NCBI RefSeq assembly: GCF_963678425.1 | Contig: NZ_OY782855.1 | Location: 1,302,001-1,366,000 of the forward strand | Length of the DNA stretch: 64,000 nt | DNA from: an uncultured Bacteroides sp. | GTDB lineage: Bacteria > Bacteroidota > Bacteroidia > Bacteroidales > Bacteroidaceae | Reading direction: 5' to 3' | Shown: positions 17,669 to 26,017 of the stretch, piece by piece | Layout: every line of letters begins with the position of its first letter | How positions within the stretch are numbered: position 1 is the first letter of the stretch | The notes under the pieces: generated by a model | The model's input: only the letters and a program-made list of their open reading frames with translations | Told to the model about the DNA's origin: nothing | Databases searched by the model: none | Program-made: the position numbers and the translations under genes

Positions 17669-17744
17669 CTTGTACAAAACAAAACATTCTTCTGTACAAA
17701 ACAATTAAATCTTTTGTACAGAAGAATGTTTTGTTTTGTACAAG
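17669..17744. repeat. Perfect inverted repeat with 33-bp arms
   Basis: Arms 17669-17701 and 17712-17744 are exact reverse complements, with a 10-base loop (CAATTAAATC). Each arm itself contains two GTACAAAA motifs. It is not T-tailed in the usual way and follows a complete terminator, so it is unlikely to be a second terminator. No other copy exists in the window. Confidence 0.92.
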
Positions 17745-17772
17745 ATTACATAAACATCTCGCCTGAAAAATA

Positions 17773-17813
17773 AAATCTCCGGAAAGAGATTTAGAAAAGC
17801 TCGCCGGAGATTT
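17773..17813. repeat. Inverted repeat with 10-bp arms
   Basis: AAATCTCCGG (17773-17782) and CCGGAGATTT (17804-17813), perfect, loop 21 bases. It is the third distinct palindrome within 220 bases and could be a terminator remnant. Confidence 0.65.
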
Positions 17814-17843
17814 ATTGAATGCTGGAAGGGTTGTGACTTCAAG

Positions 17844-18016
17844 TTAGTGGCAGATGATTTCTATCTGCTACTAAACTAAAATCATCTGCTACTAAAAACA
17901 CATACTGATAATCAACAACTTAGAAAATTACTAGTGTGAGATAAATGGTAATTATTTTTATCTCCTACCAGATAATACATTAATTATCAAACCATTAGTC
18001 TAAATTAGTAGCAGAT
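17844..18016. repeat. Palindromic 12-mer repeats, copy 2 plus a distant inverted copy
   Basis: TTAGTGGCAGAT (17844-17855), ATCTGCTACTAA (17863-17874) and ATCTGCTACTAA (17884-17895) repeat the layout seen at 15310-15363. A fourth copy, TTAGTAGCAGAT (18005-18016), is inverted relative to the last two, so 17884-18016 is bounded by 12-bp inverted repeats. The interior has no open frame. It could be a small non-autonomous element; that is inference. Confidence 0.6.
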
Positions 18017-18104
18017 AAGCTGATATTTTTTTCGAAAAAAAAATCTATTGGAGTTATAGAGTAACCTTGAAGTACTTTTCACATAACTAAATTTAGTTCC
18101 ATGT

Positions 18105-18193
18105 TCAATATTCATTTGGTGAAACGCCAACACGTTTTCTGAACAGCAGTATAAAGAGTTGAGAACATCGAATTCCAAGTCGTAAGCAACCAA
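18105..18193 (-). pseudogene. Degenerate C-terminal end of an AraC-family regulator
   Basis: On the minus strand one frame reads VAYDLEF, and after a frame change LFRKRVGVSPNEY then stop. The intact AraC gene at 38507-39409 has IAYELGF ... LFKKRVGVSPNEYRV in the same place, and the DNA is visibly alike (catttggtgaaacgccaaca against cattcggcgaaacgccaaca). Only the last part of the second helix-turn-helix remains, frameshifted; the rest is gone. Confidence 0.7.
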
Positions 18194-18214
18194 ATTGTAA
18201 ATAACTAGAAAATA

Positions 18215-18231
18215 ATTAGGTGAATTAAATA
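18215..18231 (+). repeat. 17-base sequence shared with 23635-23651
   Basis: ATTAGGTGAATTAAATA is identical at both sites, and weaker similarity continues to the right. At 23635 it marks the point where an AraC-GyrI gene is cut off. Here it sits between two gene remnants. It probably belongs to a decayed coding sequence (GELN...). Confidence 0.6.
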
Positions 18232-18248
18232 AAACTTTCTAACTTTGA

Positions 18249-18539
18249 TTATTAAATATAAAAAATAATAATTACATCAACGACTTTTTTATAAGGCTTT
18301 TTATTGTGATAATTATTTCATCAGGATTTGGAAACTTGATTAGTCATTTTTATTACCCATATAGAGTAATTGATTTTATTGATATCAAAGGTTCTTATGA
18401 ATTGTTAAGAATAGGAGTATTTAATTTTGCAGATTTTGCCCTTGATTTTGGGATTTGTGGATTGCTAATAACTTTAATCGTAATAGCAATAAGGAGAATA
18501 ATAAATTACGCCACAAAGGTTTACTCATCTGCATCTTGA
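18249..18539 (+). pseudogene. C-terminal half of a signal-peptidase-II-like (LspA) protein
   Basis: The open frame contains two LspA-type signatures: GFGNLISHFYYPYRVIDFID and GVFNFADFALDFG. Both catalytic aspartates of the family (VIDFID and FNFAD) are present. The N-terminal half is missing: the frame closes at 18246-18248, and the first plausible start is a GTG at 18306, giving 77 residues against about 160 for LspA. With two of four membrane segments lost it is unlikely to work. LspA removes lipoprotein signal peptides. Many lipoprotein genes follow, but a functional link is not supported. Confidence 0.6.
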
Positions 18540-18574
18540 CGTAAGAGGTAAATACATAAAATGTCCAACAATTA

Positions 18575-18605
18575 TTTGAATAGCGCGTCAAAAGTTGTAA
18601 TTTTG
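18575..18605 (+). promoter_or_regulatory. Bacteroides-type promoter
   Basis: TTTG (18575-18578), exactly 19 bases, then TAATTTTG (18598-18605). Both boxes match the consensus. It drives the gene starting at 18644 or 18665. Confidence 0.75.
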
Positions 18606-18664
18606 CTTAAAAAAGAAAGTTGTATTAACAGACATAATAAAAAATGAAACAAATAAGTGACATA

Positions 18665-19681
18665 ATGAAAACTGAAATAAAAAAAATATGGATTATTATT
18701 CTAATATTCTTTAGCATCCAGGCGAATGCTCAAGATATTTTCGGAAACTGGATTAAAACGAAAATTTCATATTCTGATGGCACCGAATTACCTGATAATA
18801 AAGCCATTAAATTTCAGTATTTGCGATATACATTTGAAAAAGGCAATAAGTTATTTATGAGCTTCGCTTTTGACGATAAAGGAACTGCATTTAACTTTGA
18901 AACAAACGGTAAAATTATAGAGATAAAAAATTCGTATGGCAATATAATAAATAGCTTTCAGATCAGTAAGATTTCAAGTAACGAACTAATCATAATTCAA
19001 AAAGGGAATAATGGATTTACCGACAAGGATTGCCTTAAATATTATTTTATCAAAGAAAAAGATTATCAAAATCAGCTGCCAGTTAAAGCTTCTGACATTC
19101 TTTTAATAAATAGCAATGATACAGTCTATAAAGCTACAGAGAAAATTCATGCTAAATTTTTAGGAGATAAGTCATTTTTTGACTTTTGCTCCGAAAATAC
19201 CCCAGAAATAGAAAAAGTAATGGCTACCAATAATCTATTTTTTGCAACTTTTATTGTGCGGAAAAACGGATTAGTTGACAGTATACAGGTTTTGGAAAAT
19301 ATAAACAATAAATTTGAGAAGCAAATTCGTAAAGCACTAGAAAAATCTAAAAGACGTTGGATAGTTGGAGAACTTAATGGAAGTAAAGTAGATGTTCAAA
19401 TGTCAATTTCATTTAAGTTCATTTCTTCCAACAGCTTTCTACCCAAGTATAATTATTTACAAAAAGGGAAAATTGCTATGACTAATTTAGATTTCACAAG
19501 AGCACTTACATATTTTGATTTAGCTTTGGAAAAAGTTCCGAGTGATTATGAAAGTCTCTACTATAAAGCAATTTGTGAAATGAACTTAGGCAACAAAAAT
19601 GCCGCATGTGAAGATTTAGAGAAAGTGAAGACTTTGGGAATGATGCAGGTGGATGAATTAATTGAGAAAAATTGCAAATAA
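18665..19681 (+). CDS. Exported protein with TonB-C-like domain and C-terminal TPR
   Basis: 338 residues from the ATG at 18665; an in-frame ATG 7 codons earlier (18644) is also possible, but the later one gives a normal signal peptide (MKTEIKKIW, hydrophobic core, QANAQ). A lipocalin-like segment follows (DIFGNWIKTKISYSDG...), then near residues 165-260 a TonB C-terminal-like fold (FATFIVRKNGLVDSIQVLEN ... KQIRKALEKSKRRWIVG). The last 70 residues hold about two TPR units (YFDLALEKVPSDYESLYYKAI). A periplasmic scaffold is likely; no membrane anchor remains to energise a transporter. Downstream comes an attC-like repeat. Confidence 0.7.
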   Translation: MKTEIKKIWIIILIFFSIQANAQDIFGNWIKTKISYSDGTELPDNKAIKFQYLRYTFEKGNKLFMSFAFDDKGTAFNFETNGKIIEIKNSYGNIINSFQISKISSNELIIIQKGNNGFTDKDCLKYYFIKEKDYQNQLPVKASDILLINSNDTVYKATEKIHAKFLGDKSFFDFCSENTPEIEKVMATNNLFFATFIVRKNGLVDSIQVLENINNKFEKQIRKALEKSKRRWIVGELNGSKVDVQMSISFKFISSNSFLPKYNYLQKGKIAMTNLDFTRALTYFDLALEKVPSDYESLYYKAICEMNLGNKNAACEDLEKVKTLGMMQVDELIEKNCK

Positions 19682-19690
19682 ATTACGGAG

Positions 19691-19746
19691 TTAATATACA
19701 CCTATAGACAGTTGGCGGCCAATGTGCATTTAGCAGGTTCTGCAGC
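19691..19746 (+). repeat. attC-like palindrome family, partial copy A
   Basis: TATAGACAGTTGGCGGCCAA continuing TGTGCATTTAGC closely matches the left arm of the full copy at 31305-31435 (TATAGGCAGTTGGTAGCTAA continuing TGTGCTTTTAGC). The right arm is missing. It directly follows the stop of the preceding gene. Confidence 0.6.
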
Positions 19747-19765
19747 AAATTAAAAAAAGAAAAAT

Positions 19766-19888
19766 ATGGAACACAAGTTAGTTTGTATCGAGTATTAAAA
19801 ATCATTCAACCAAGGGATTAACTTTAAAAGGAAAAAAGCTATTTGTCAAAACTGCGGTAAACAAATACTTTCTAACTTTGATTTCTAG
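19766..19888 (+). pseudogene. Possible decayed small cysteine-containing ORF
   Basis: One frame reads MEHKLVCIEY, then a TAA, then 29 codons including AICQNCGKQI, a CxxCG zinc-knuckle-like motif, to TAG. Without the internal stop it would be a 40-residue protein. It may be chance in AT-rich DNA. Confidence 0.2.
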
Positions 19889-19946
19889 ATATGAAAAACA
19901 AGAGATTAAAGGTGGCGATTGTGCTTTTAATAAAAATAAAGAACTT

Positions 19947-21029
19947 ATGAGACAACTAATTTTCAGCTTATTAACATTAATATCTACTATAGTCTACGGA
20001 CAAGAAAAGATAGAAAAAGTATTATTCGTTGTAGACTCAATTCCAATATTTCATGAAATTACGAAAGAAGAAGGAAACTTATCGGAAAAGACTGTTGATC
20101 ATTTTGAGGTTGTAACTAACAAAGAAAAATTCGGAGAATATAAAATATACGATTTCGACAAGCTTATTTTCGTTTTCACGAAAGAGTATACTAAGCGAGC
20201 TGACGAGATTAAAAGAATCCCGTCATTTATCAACAAAATGTATAAAGTTGGTGATAAATGGTGTTTAATAGGCTCCTCGAAACCATACACAGGGAAATAC
20301 ATTGACTACTATTTGGATGGAATTAAGAAAGAAGAGGGATTTATAAATGATGGAGTAGACGATGGATTAAGGACATATTATTACAAAGACGGAACTATTA
20401 AATTATACAGAAACTATTCAAAAGGTATACCAAACGGAGAATCAGGAAAATACTTTCAAAATGGTAAACTTCAATGCAAAGGAATATTCAAGAATGGAAA
20501 AGAGGAAGGGCTTTGGACTGAATGGTATTCAACTGGGGTTATAAAATGGCAAACAGAATATAAATCAGGAAAAGCACGACTTGCTAAAGAAGTAATTAAA
20601 GCAAATTCGCTCTTTGAGAAAGGACTTGAAGCCTTTGAAAAAGGTTATTATAAAGATGCTGTAAACTACTATAACAAGACACTAGAACTATATCCAAATT
20701 ACAACGATGTCTATTTTCATATAAGTAGGGCTTATTTGTACGACCTAAAATTTGATGAAGCACTTATTGACTGTGATAAAGCAGTTGAAATAGAGCCTTT
20801 AGACAAAGATGCATATAGTCAAAGAGCTTTTATAAGAATCAGAAAATATGAATTTAAAGACAGTCGTACTTTAAGTAAAAATAGTGAAATCACAGTTTAC
20901 GCAACCAAACAAAACGTTGAGATCCCAGCAGACGGAAAATCCAAAATCTGTAGTGACTTAAGAAAGGGTTACGAACTTGGAGATACGAAACAAATGATAA
21001 CCGACGCTATAAAGAAATATTGTGAATAA
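19947..21029 (+). CDS. Exported protein with MORN-type and TPR repeats
   Basis: 360 residues from the ATG at 19947, which begins a signal peptide (MRQLIFSLLTLISTIVYGQ); the frame runs 23 codons further upstream without a signal. Residues about 110-215 hold MORN-like toxin_YwqK repeats (GKYIDYYLDGIKKEEG, DGLRTYYYKDGTIKLY, GLWTEWYSTGVIKWQ). Residues about 230-310 hold TPRs (FEKGLEAFEKGYYKDAVNYY, DVYFHISRAYLYDLKFDEAL). Such proteins are common Bacteroidota periplasmic or surface proteins of unknown role. An attC-like remnant follows 10 bases after the stop. Confidence 0.72.
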   Translation: MRQLIFSLLTLISTIVYGQEKIEKVLFVVDSIPIFHEITKEEGNLSEKTVDHFEVVTNKEKFGEYKIYDFDKLIFVFTKEYTKRADEIKRIPSFINKMYKVGDKWCLIGSSKPYTGKYIDYYLDGIKKEEGFINDGVDDGLRTYYYKDGTIKLYRNYSKGIPNGESGKYFQNGKLQCKGIFKNGKEEGLWTEWYSTGVIKWQTEYKSGKARLAKEVIKANSLFEKGLEAFEKGYYKDAVNYYNKTLELYPNYNDVYFHISRAYLYDLKFDEALIDCDKAVEIEPLDKDAYSQRAFIRIRKYEFKDSRTLSKNSEITVYATKQNVEIPADGKSKICSDLRKGYELGDTKQMITDAIKKYCE

Positions 21030-21038
21030 AAGAAAATA

Positions 21039-21078
21039 CAGCCCATAACTTCAGTCATTAGTAGTAACACTAAAAAAC
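21039..21078 (+). repeat. attC-like family, remnant B
   Basis: CAGCCCATAACTTCAGTCAT then TAGTAGTAACACTAAAAA. The right end (TTAG, a few bases, AGTAAyACTAAAAA) matches the end of the remnant at 35451-35489. It lies just before a lipoprotein gene. Confidence 0.4.
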
Positions 21079-21093
21079 AAAAAAGAATTTATC

Positions 21094-21873
21094 ATGAAAT
21101 CACCTTTGTTTAAAATAGTTATTCTTCAGTTATTAATACTGATAACTTTTTTCAGTTGTAAGCCAAGAACAGCAGAAGCAAATATCGAAAAGGCAATTTC
21201 TGATTTGACTAATAGGTTTCCTCAATTGCCTAGAGGAAAATCTAATCAGTTAGATTTTTATAAGTTGGTAAGGACCGTAATATACGATAAGAATAAATTT
21301 CAACTTCAATTATATTCTACTCCCGACAGCATTGAAGATCAACAACAAATTATGATTCTAATAAATTCAAAAGGAGATTATTATGCAATTCCACTCTTTT
21401 CAAACACATATCGTGATTATTGGAATTTTGAATTTGACAAACCGATTGAAGGAATAAAGAGAATAAATACTACATTTGAAAAAGAAATCACCAAGGCTAT
21501 CAATATTTTAAATCTCAACGATACGATAGATACTGGTGCAAAGGTTCTTGATGAAACAATTATATCCTTGCTTCATTGTCAGGTTATAAGAGAAACTGAT
21601 GGACCTATATTCAAAGCTCTTTGGCCTACATATAATTCAAATGAGCCAATAGAAGATTCAGATAGCTGCATTGCAAGGCTACAAAAGAATTTTACTGCTA
21701 TAAAAAAACGCATTCATCCAAACGAGTATTACTACAATTATAATGCTTACCTTGACAATCGCAATTGTCGAATTTATCAACTCGTTAATCAAGGTAAAAA
21801 TAGAGGTAAGAGATTGAAACCAGAAATAAAGACTTATAGGCAGAATTGTAATTTTTCAGTTTGTTATAAGTGA
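21094..21873 (+). CDS. Lipoprotein of unknown function, paralogue 1
   Basis: 259 residues with a lipoprotein signal (MKSPLFKIVILQLLILITFFSC; Cys at 22). It is nearly identical along its full length to the product of 36150-36929, differing at about 20 positions by eye. The mature part has a polar N-terminal region (LTNRFPQLPRGKSNQLDFYK), a beta-rich middle (QIMILINSKGDYYAIPLFSN) and two cysteine-containing C-terminal motifs (NCNFSVCYK at the end). No family recognised. The following AraC-GyrI gene is also duplicated, so the pair moved or was copied as a block. Confidence 0.7.
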   Translation: MKSPLFKIVILQLLILITFFSCKPRTAEANIEKAISDLTNRFPQLPRGKSNQLDFYKLVRTVIYDKNKFQLQLYSTPDSIEDQQQIMILINSKGDYYAIPLFSNTYRDYWNFEFDKPIEGIKRINTTFEKEITKAINILNLNDTIDTGAKVLDETIISLLHCQVIRETDGPIFKALWPTYNSNEPIEDSDSCIARLQKNFTAIKKRIHPNEYYYNYNAYLDNRNCRIYQLVNQGKNRGKRLKPEIKTYRQNCNFSVCYK

Positions 21874-21906
21874 TAAACTTTCAATTATCTAATAAACATA
21901 TATTCT

Positions 21907-22686
21907 ATGACAAAGTTAACTAAAATAATTATTGCTTTATTATTCGGGCTTTCTTTCATTTCATGTTATATGAAAGAATCAGAGAAAGACAATTATTCAA
22001 AAAATCCCAAAATATCAAACTGTCAAGGAGTACCTAAAGATTCATTAACATTCTATTTCCCTACTTCTATTAGGCGAGATACAGGTATAGTAAAAACAGA
22101 AATTGATACTTTCATGTTGAATTGGTTTTCAAGTGCTTTATATTCAGCTAAAGAACCAATATTACACAACTATTACATAGGACACGATATATATAGATTT
22201 CTTTGGCTTCGTTCATTTCATAGGCCAGTTGTAATATCACTTAATAAAGATGAGGATAAAGTTTGGTTGACAATAAAAGAACTCGACAAGCAGCCCGAAT
22301 TTATGGATAGGCTAAAACCAATTAAGTTTATCGAACCGAAATTACTTCCAAACGAAGATTATGACACTACAAAATTAAACAACACTGAAGAACCCGAAAA
22401 AGAAGTAATCAAAAGAGCTGATAGGAAAGCAGATATTATATTGAATCTAACAATAAAGCTAACTGAAAAAGAGTGGAAAGAGTTTGAAACTTTATTAAGT
22501 AATTGTTCATTTTGGACTTCAAAATCAGATATTGAGGTGCTTGGTTGTGATGGTGCAGAATGGACTATTGAAGGACATTTGAAAGACAAATATTGGTTTG
22601 TGAATAGGTGGTCTCCAAGAGACAATTTCAGAAAAGCAGGAGAATATCTCATTCATAAAAGTGGGTTTAAAGAAGAGATATATTAA
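21907..22686 (+). CDS. Lipoprotein of unknown function
   Basis: 259 residues. Lipoprotein signal MTKLTKIIIALLFGLSFISC with Cys at 20. The mature region is rich in Trp, Lys and Glu, with KLTEKEWKEFETLLSNCSFW near residue 185, then CDGAEWTIEGHLKDKYWFVN, like periplasmic proteins that carry a WxxE-type beta domain. No family identified. It takes the position that the small membrane gene 36983-37255 takes in the other duplicated block, so the middle gene differs between the two blocks. Confidence 0.65.
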   Translation: MTKLTKIIIALLFGLSFISCYMKESEKDNYSKNPKISNCQGVPKDSLTFYFPTSIRRDTGIVKTEIDTFMLNWFSSALYSAKEPILHNYYIGHDIYRFLWLRSFHRPVVISLNKDEDKVWLTIKELDKQPEFMDRLKPIKFIEPKLLPNEDYDTTKLNNTEEPEKEVIKRADRKADIILNLTIKLTEKEWKEFETLLSNCSFWTSKSDIEVLGCDGAEWTIEGHLKDKYWFVNRWSPRDNFRKAGEYLIHKSGFKEEIY

Positions 22687-22712
22687 AAAAGATAGCCTAT
22701 CCACCAGTAAAC

Positions 22713-22773
22713 GCCTATAAGAAGTTAGCTAGTGATGCGTTTTTAGCCGATTTTGCTCCCACAAAGTAGCATT
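22713..22773 (+). repeat. attC-like palindrome family, copy C
   Basis: CCTATAAGAAGTTAGCTAGT then GATGCGTTTTTAGCC and GATTTTGCTCCCACAAAG. It matches the copy at 34636-34735 (CTAGTGCTTATGCGC, TTTTAGC, GATTTTGCTCCCGCAAAG) and the left arm of the full copy at 31305. Confidence 0.55.
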
Positions 22774-22897
22774 TCACCTTAGTAGACTACTCTGCTTTAT
22801 TCAGAACAATAATAATCAAGAAATAAAAAGAGCAAGATAAGTAAAACAGGAAACAAGGAATTAAATTACTTTTGCTATTTCACTGAGAAACAAAGAT

Positions 22898-23640
22898 ATG
22901 AGCGTTAAAGAGCAAAGCAAACAGGAATATATTGCAAGGATTTATAAGGTAATGGATTACATAGACAACCATATAAACGAACCTTTATCCTTAGGAACGA
23001 TAGCCGACGTGGTCAATCTGTCACCATATCACTTTCATCGGATATTTACATTATTCTCAGGCGAGAGTTTATCAACTTTCATTCAACGAATCAGGATAGA
23101 AAAAGCAGCTTCTTTAATCAGAGAATATGAAGATATTCCCATCAGCGAGATTGCCTATAACTGCGGATTCAGTAGTGTGTCTATCTTTAGCAGAACTTTC
23201 AGAAAGTATTTCAATACATCGGCTACGGATTTCAGAAACAGAGAAAAAGCTTTCCTTGCCATCAATGGTTCTTATTATAGCAAGGATGGTAAAGTGTTCA
23301 GTAAAATAATCAACAACATCACAGTATTGATTTGCAACTTTGCAACATCAATTTAAAACAATTAATTATTATGAACACAAAGATTGAAATTAAAGAAATG
23401 CCGGAAATGAAAGTTATTTATTGTCGTCACAAAGGTGCTTTCAAAGACATTTGCAAAGCGTATGACAAATTAATGAAATGGTCAGGACCAAGAGGGTTAC
23501 TAAACTTTCCGGAAACTAAATCACTGACCGTTTACCATGACGATCCTTCTATTACCAGGATTGAAAATGTACGTAAGGATGCTTGTATCACCGTTAATGA
23601 AGATATTAAAGTAGACGGAGAGATTGATAAAATGATTAGG
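22898..23640 (+). pseudogene. AraC-GyrI regulator, frameshifted and truncated copy
   Basis: Close copy of the intact gene at 37506-38453. The AraC DNA-binding part (residues 1-135) is intact. Near 23304 one base is missing relative to the other copy (agtaaaataatc against agcaagaataatc), which shifts the frame after SKDGKVFSK; the first frame stops at 23356. The GyrI-like part is still readable in a second frame from an ATG at 23371, but ends after EIDKMIR at 23643, where unrelated sequence begins. The second half of the GyrI domain is lost. The fragment could still make a 152-residue DNA-binding protein. Confidence 0.85.
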
Positions 23641-23779
23641 TGAATTAAATAATACTTCATATCTTTATTTTTATGGCATATCTTACCCTCCAGAATTTGA
23701 GAAATCAACCAGTCATTGGTCCAGATATTTTCTTAAATGGTTAAAAGAAGAGGTATCACTTAATTATCCATTTAAATAA
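23639..23779 (+). pseudogene. C-terminal remnant of an unidentified protein
   Basis: 46 codons in one frame without a start: GELNNTSYLYFYGISYPPEF, then KSTSHWSRYFLKWLKEEV to TAA. It reads like real protein and begins exactly where the AraC-GyrI copy is broken. The 17-base start of this remnant recurs at 18215. A mobile-element protein would explain both, but the family is not recognised. Confidence 0.4.
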
Positions 23780-23846
23780 TGAAATTATCTATTTTTTTAA
23801 CGTACTATATTTCTCACTTTTGTAATAATATTAATTTACTTATAAC

Positions 23847-25835
23847 ATGAAAAAACACATTAGAATTCTTTGCGCATTAATTTTGATATTTGGAGTAGTT
23901 GAGGTATCAGCCAATGTAAAACTTCCTGCAATTTTTACTAACAACATGGTACTTCAACAACAGTCACAGGTCCCTTTTTGGGGAGAAGCAACGCCTAATA
24001 AAACTCTAAAAATTACAACTTCCTGGAATAATAAAACGATTGAAACAACCGCAGATATAAACGGAAAGTGGAAAACGAATGTTGCTACTCCTGTTTATGG
24101 TGGACCATTTAGCATTGAAATAACTGATGGTGAAAAAATTAAACTTGAAAATGTGATGATTGGTGAAGTTTGGTTGTGTTCTGGTCAGTCTAATATGGAA
24201 ATGCCTTTTGCAGGATGGGGGAAAATCATGAACTATGAACAAGAAATTGCGGCAGCTAATAATCCAAATATTAGGCTTTTTACAGTTGAAAAAAAAATTA
24301 GTAGTCAACCATTGACTGATTTAACACCTAAAATGGGTGGTTGGGTAACTTGTTCTTCAAAAACGATTGCAGAATTCTCGGCTGTAGGATATTTTTTTAG
24401 CAGAAATCTTTACGAAAATCTAAATATTCCGATTGGAATCATTAATACATCTTGGGGTGGAACTATTGCAGAAGCATGGACTAGCACTAATTCGCTGAAA
24501 ACAATGCCTGATTTCAGATTACCTGTTATTGCTATGGAAAATAAATCATTTACCCCAGAAGAACTAAAGGAAAAATACGAACGAGATTCAATAGCATGGC
24601 AAAACCAAGTTTTTAACGCAGATAGAGGTTTATCAAATGGGAAAGCTGTTTGGGTAAATCAAGGCATGATAGAAACAGATTGGAAATCAATAAAAGTACC
24701 TGACAATTGGGAAAATCAAAGTTTGCCAAATTTCGATGGCGTTGTTTGGTTTAGAAAAACTGTTGAAATACCAAAAGATTGGGAGAATAATAAATTGACA
24801 CTAAATCTGGATATGATTGACGATAATGACATCACCTATTTTAATGGAGTAGAAGTGGGACATACCGATGGTTGGAATCTGACCAGAACATACAGCATTC
24901 CGGCATCTTTGGTAAAAGCTGGAAAAGGAGTGATTACAGTTCGAGTTTTTGATACTGGAGGTGGCGGTGGAATGTATGGTAATGCCGCTTTGATGAATTT
25001 AAGTTTATCACAGGATAAATCAATAGGTTTGGCAGGAGAGTGGCAATATAAAATTGGGTTTAATCTAACTGAAATTCCGGCAGCACCAATTACATGGAAT
25101 AATCCTAATCAACCTACCGTTTTGTATAACGCAATGATCAACCCAATTGTTCCATTCACTATCAGAGGTGTAATATGGTATCAGGGTGAAAGTAATACGG
25201 ACAAAGCTTATCAATATAGGGAGCTGTTTCCGTTGTTGATTAAAGACTGGCGGAAACAATGGAAATCAGATTTCCCATTTTATTTTGTTCAGTTAGCTAA
25301 TTACACCACACAACTTACTGAGCCAAGTGAAGCTGCATGGGCCGAATTACGTGAAGCTCAAATGCAAACCTTACATCTCGAAAATACTGGAATGGCTGTT
25401 ACTATAGATATTGGCGATGCAAAAGATATTCACCCTAAAAACAAACAGGAAGTAGGACGTAGGCTTTCGTTAATTGCCAGAGCAAACGCCTACAACGAAA
25501 ATATAACTTTTTCGGGTCCAATTTATGATTCATATCGCATAGAAAGAAATTCAATTCGGATTTCATTCAGATATGCCAATAAAGGTCTAAAAACTCCGAA
25601 TGGAGAAATGCTCAAAGGTTTTGCAATTGCCGGTATCGATCATCTCTTTCATTGGGCTGATGCTCGGATAGAGGGGAATGAAGTGATTGTATCGTGCAAA
25701 GATGTCGAGAATCCCATTGCTGTACGGTATGCATGGGCTGCAAATCCGGTTTGTAATCTGTATAATGAAGCTAATCTACCTGCTTCACCATTTCGAACCG
25801 ACGATTGGCCGGGAATTACTTACGAAAAAAAATAA
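23847..25835 (+). CDS. Exported sialate O-acetylesterase-like SGNH hydrolase
   Basis: 662 residues with a signal peptide (cleavage near VEVSANVKL). It removes acetyl groups from sialic acid or, in many Bacteroidota, from plant glycans. Block I GQSNMEMPF has the nucleophile S115; block III is GVIWYQGESN near 440; the Asp/His pair lies in DIGDAKDIHPKNK near 540. Residues about 275-390 (WVNQGMIETDWKSIKVPDNW, VVWFRKTVEIPKDW) are a galactose-binding-like beta-sandwich inserted in the catalytic domain, as in longer family members. First of three carbohydrate-active genes in one direction. It follows a decayed gene junction. Confidence 0.9.
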   Translation: MKKHIRILCALILIFGVVEVSANVKLPAIFTNNMVLQQQSQVPFWGEATPNKTLKITTSWNNKTIETTADINGKWKTNVATPVYGGPFSIEITDGEKIKLENVMIGEVWLCSGQSNMEMPFAGWGKIMNYEQEIAAANNPNIRLFTVEKKISSQPLTDLTPKMGGWVTCSSKTIAEFSAVGYFFSRNLYENLNIPIGIINTSWGGTIAEAWTSTNSLKTMPDFRLPVIAMENKSFTPEELKEKYERDSIAWQNQVFNADRGLSNGKAVWVNQGMIETDWKSIKVPDNWENQSLPNFDGVVWFRKTVEIPKDWENNKLTLNLDMIDDNDITYFNGVEVGHTDGWNLTRTYSIPASLVKAGKGVITVRVFDTGGGGGMYGNAALMNLSLSQDKSIGLAGEWQYKIGFNLTEIPAAPITWNNPNQPTVLYNAMINPIVPFTIRGVIWYQGESNTDKAYQYRELFPLLIKDWRKQWKSDFPFYFVQLANYTTQLTEPSEAAWAELREAQMQTLHLENTGMAVTIDIGDAKDIHPKNKQEVGRRLSLIARANAYNENITFSGPIYDSYRIERNSIRISFRYANKGLKTPNGEMLKGFAIAGIDHLFHWADARIEGNEVIVSCKDVENPIAVRYAWAANPVCNLYNEANLPASPFRTDDWPGITYEKK

Positions 25836-26017
25836 ATAGCTTGTTTAAATTAAAAATAAAAATCCTAAAATAGACCAAAGACCTTCATAAAAAGAATTTA
25901 AATAGCTGTCCATGTTCGGATACTTGTTGTTACAATATATAAAGCTTTTGTCATTATATTTAAAGACAGAATTTATAAAAGGTACTATATTAGCACAAAA
26001 TATTAATATATATATAT

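Noticed and set aside
17594..18016. Possible CRISPR array
   Set aside because: The repeats are palindromic, unevenly spaced and of several unrelated kinds; no regular spacers and no cas genes.
18005..18193. Minus-strand open frame of 62 codons as a gene
   Set aside because: It mixes a repeat with the frameshifted tail of an AraC gene; recorded as a pseudogene instead.
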